Below are positions 63,073-64,000 of a DNA stretch of 64,000 nt, piece after piece. Made by a program: the position numbers and the translations under genes. This stretch comes from Kordia algicida OT-1 (GTDB taxonomy: Bacteria; Bacteroidota; Bacteroidia; Flavobacteriales; Flavobacteriaceae). The stretch is taken from assembly GCF_000154725.1 (NCBI RefSeq), contig NZ_DS544873.1:2617397-2681396 (forward strand). Direction: 5' to 3'. Position 1 is the first letter of the stretch. Each line of letters starts with the position of its first letter. The notes beneath the pieces are model-generated. The model was not told the DNA's origin, searched no databases, and saw nothing but the letters and a program-made list of their open reading frames with translations.

Positions 63073-64000
63073 TCAATAATCCGTTTCCAGTGGAATCTTA
63101 AATGAAATCTTCGTTCCTGCTAAAGTAGCATCTTTTTTAGACATGTCTTCAATTTTTAGCGTATTATGACCTGCCAACGACTCAATTCGTTCTTTGGTAA
63201 CTTGCAATGCCATCGATTGATGATCGGTTTTTGGCTTGTTTTGTTGCGATTGCTGAATGCCAATTCCGTTGTCAAGTATGGTTGCGTATAAAAATTTAGT
63301 GTCGGTGGTAAATTGCACTTTCAATTCGCCAGATCGTTGCAGCGGCATGATTCCGTGACGAATAGCATTTTCTACAAACGGTTGAATCAACATTGGTGGA
63401 ATTAATACTTCTTCAGGATCGAGATCAGATTTTAAATCAATTTGATAGGCAAAATCTTTGCTCGCCATCAAACGTTCTACTTCTACATAGTTTTTTAAAG
63501 TTTTGATTTCTTGCGCAAGCGTAATTGTATCTTTTCTAGAATTTGTTAACGTTTCTCGAAGCAATACCGCAAAGGTATTGATCGTTTTGTCCATCTTTGT
63601 AATATCGTTTCTACTCATGCCCTTTATCCCATTTAACACATTGAAAATAAAGTGCGGATTCATCTGTAAGCGCAATGCTTTTTGTTCTAGTGAAAGCAAA
63701 TGATTTTCCAATTGCAAACGTTCGCGAATGGCACGGTTTTTAGCTTTTACTCGTTTGATGTATGAATAGATGATAAAAAGTACAATCAATCCAAGAATTG
63801 TCCATATAATATTTCTAAACCATGTTTTTTTGTACAACGGTTGAATGACATGAAATTGAAAGCTAATCGGATCGCTTTCTAGCCAATCTTTATTCCTTGA
63901 TTGCGCCAAAAAAGTATGATCGCCATAGTCCAAACCACCAAATGTAATCTTACTTTCCTGATTCCACGGGCTCCAATTGTTATCGTCAAATTTATGTCGG
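63073..64000 (-). CDS. Sensor histidine kinase, 5' part outside window
   Basis: The frame stays open to the window end, so the N-terminal sensor is missing. The visible 308 residues begin in a Y_Y_Y domain (HKFDDNNWSPWNQES, then ITFGGLDYGDHTFLAQ). A membrane segment (~NIIWTILGLIVLFIIYSYI) and a short helical linker follow. The His_kinase domain has the phospho-His in LQMNPHFIFNVLNGIKGM. The ATPase has MLIQPFVENAIRHGIM and ILDNGIGIQQS. Partner of the LytTR regulator encoded downstream. Architecture is the same as the kinase at 36085. Confidence 0.93.
   Translation of the reverse strand, partial: RHKFDDNNWSPWNQESKITFGGLDYGDHTFLAQSRNKDWLESDPISFQFHVIQPLYKKTWFRNIIWTILGLIVLFIIYSYIKRVKAKNRAIRERLQLENHLLSLEQKALRLQMNPHFIFNVLNGIKGMSRNDITKMDKTINTFAVLLRETLTNSRKDTITLAQEIKTLKNYVEVERLMASKDFAYQIDLKSDLDPEEVLIPPMLIQPFVENAIRHGIMPLQRSGELKVQFTTDTKFLYATILDNGIGIQQSQQNKPKTDHQSMALQVTKERIESLAGHNTLKIEDMSKKDATLAGTKISFKIPLETDY

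Overview
The window looks like chromosomal DNA of a marine-type Flavobacteriaceae (Bacteroidota). The DNA is AT-rich. It carries type IX secretion (T9SS) cargo with both type A and type B C-terminal domains, a FecR/sigma/TonB-receptor set, a GLPGLI protein, a TamL/TamB pair, LytTR regulators paired with 7TM-less histidine kinases, and promoters of the Bacteroidota form TAnnTTTG. The overall style resembles Kordia, but that genus is a guess. I saw no rRNA, tRNA, CRISPR array, intact phage or intact IS element.

Layout. Bases 1-11871 hold three consecutive T9SS type B surface proteins (the first cut by the window edge), built from about 26 copies of one module of 100-115 residues. Bases 11879-15593 hold four small genes of unknown role (one SMI1/KNR4-like) and a short Hsp70-family protein. 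Then come uvrB with a structured leader, an ABC permease/ATPase pair, a cold-shock protein, and a compact run with DUF1456, SDR, lipoprotein and PhnA-like genes, ending in an FAD/NAD(P)-binding protein (to 24620). Bases 24709-28723 are a sigma factor / FecR / TonB-receptor cascade on the minus strand. A LamG lipoprotein (28852-30861) carries one more copy of the T9SS-protein module. A repeat-rich gap with mobile-element debris (31722-32449) is followed by a T9SS type A beta-helix protein, a LytTR/histidine-kinase pair, and the envelope assembly pair tamL-tamB (to 46484).

Bases 46958-49673 hold ffh, a four-helix-bundle (23S IVS-type) gene and folD. Then come a Cys-rich lipoprotein, an SRPBCC protein, two membrane proteins, a GLPGLI/TonB-receptor operon, icd, and an HU-like protein. 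The last region (59272-64000) is accessory in character: a 260-bp nested palindrome ends 4 bp before a 57-residue peptide gene that looks like a class I lanthipeptide precursor; a lipoprotein; a stretch that resembles the 5' and 3' flanks of icd with the coding sequence missing; an exported protein; several short repeats; and a second LytTR/histidine-kinase pair cut by the window end.

Main discovery candidates: the orphan RiPP precursor and its palindromic upstream element; the gutted icd transcription unit, which would now make only a ~140-nt RNA; the uvrB leader element with GCGTT/AACGC ends; and the shared surface-protein module moved between T9SS cargo and a lipoprotein. All statements come from reading the sequence; no database search was run.
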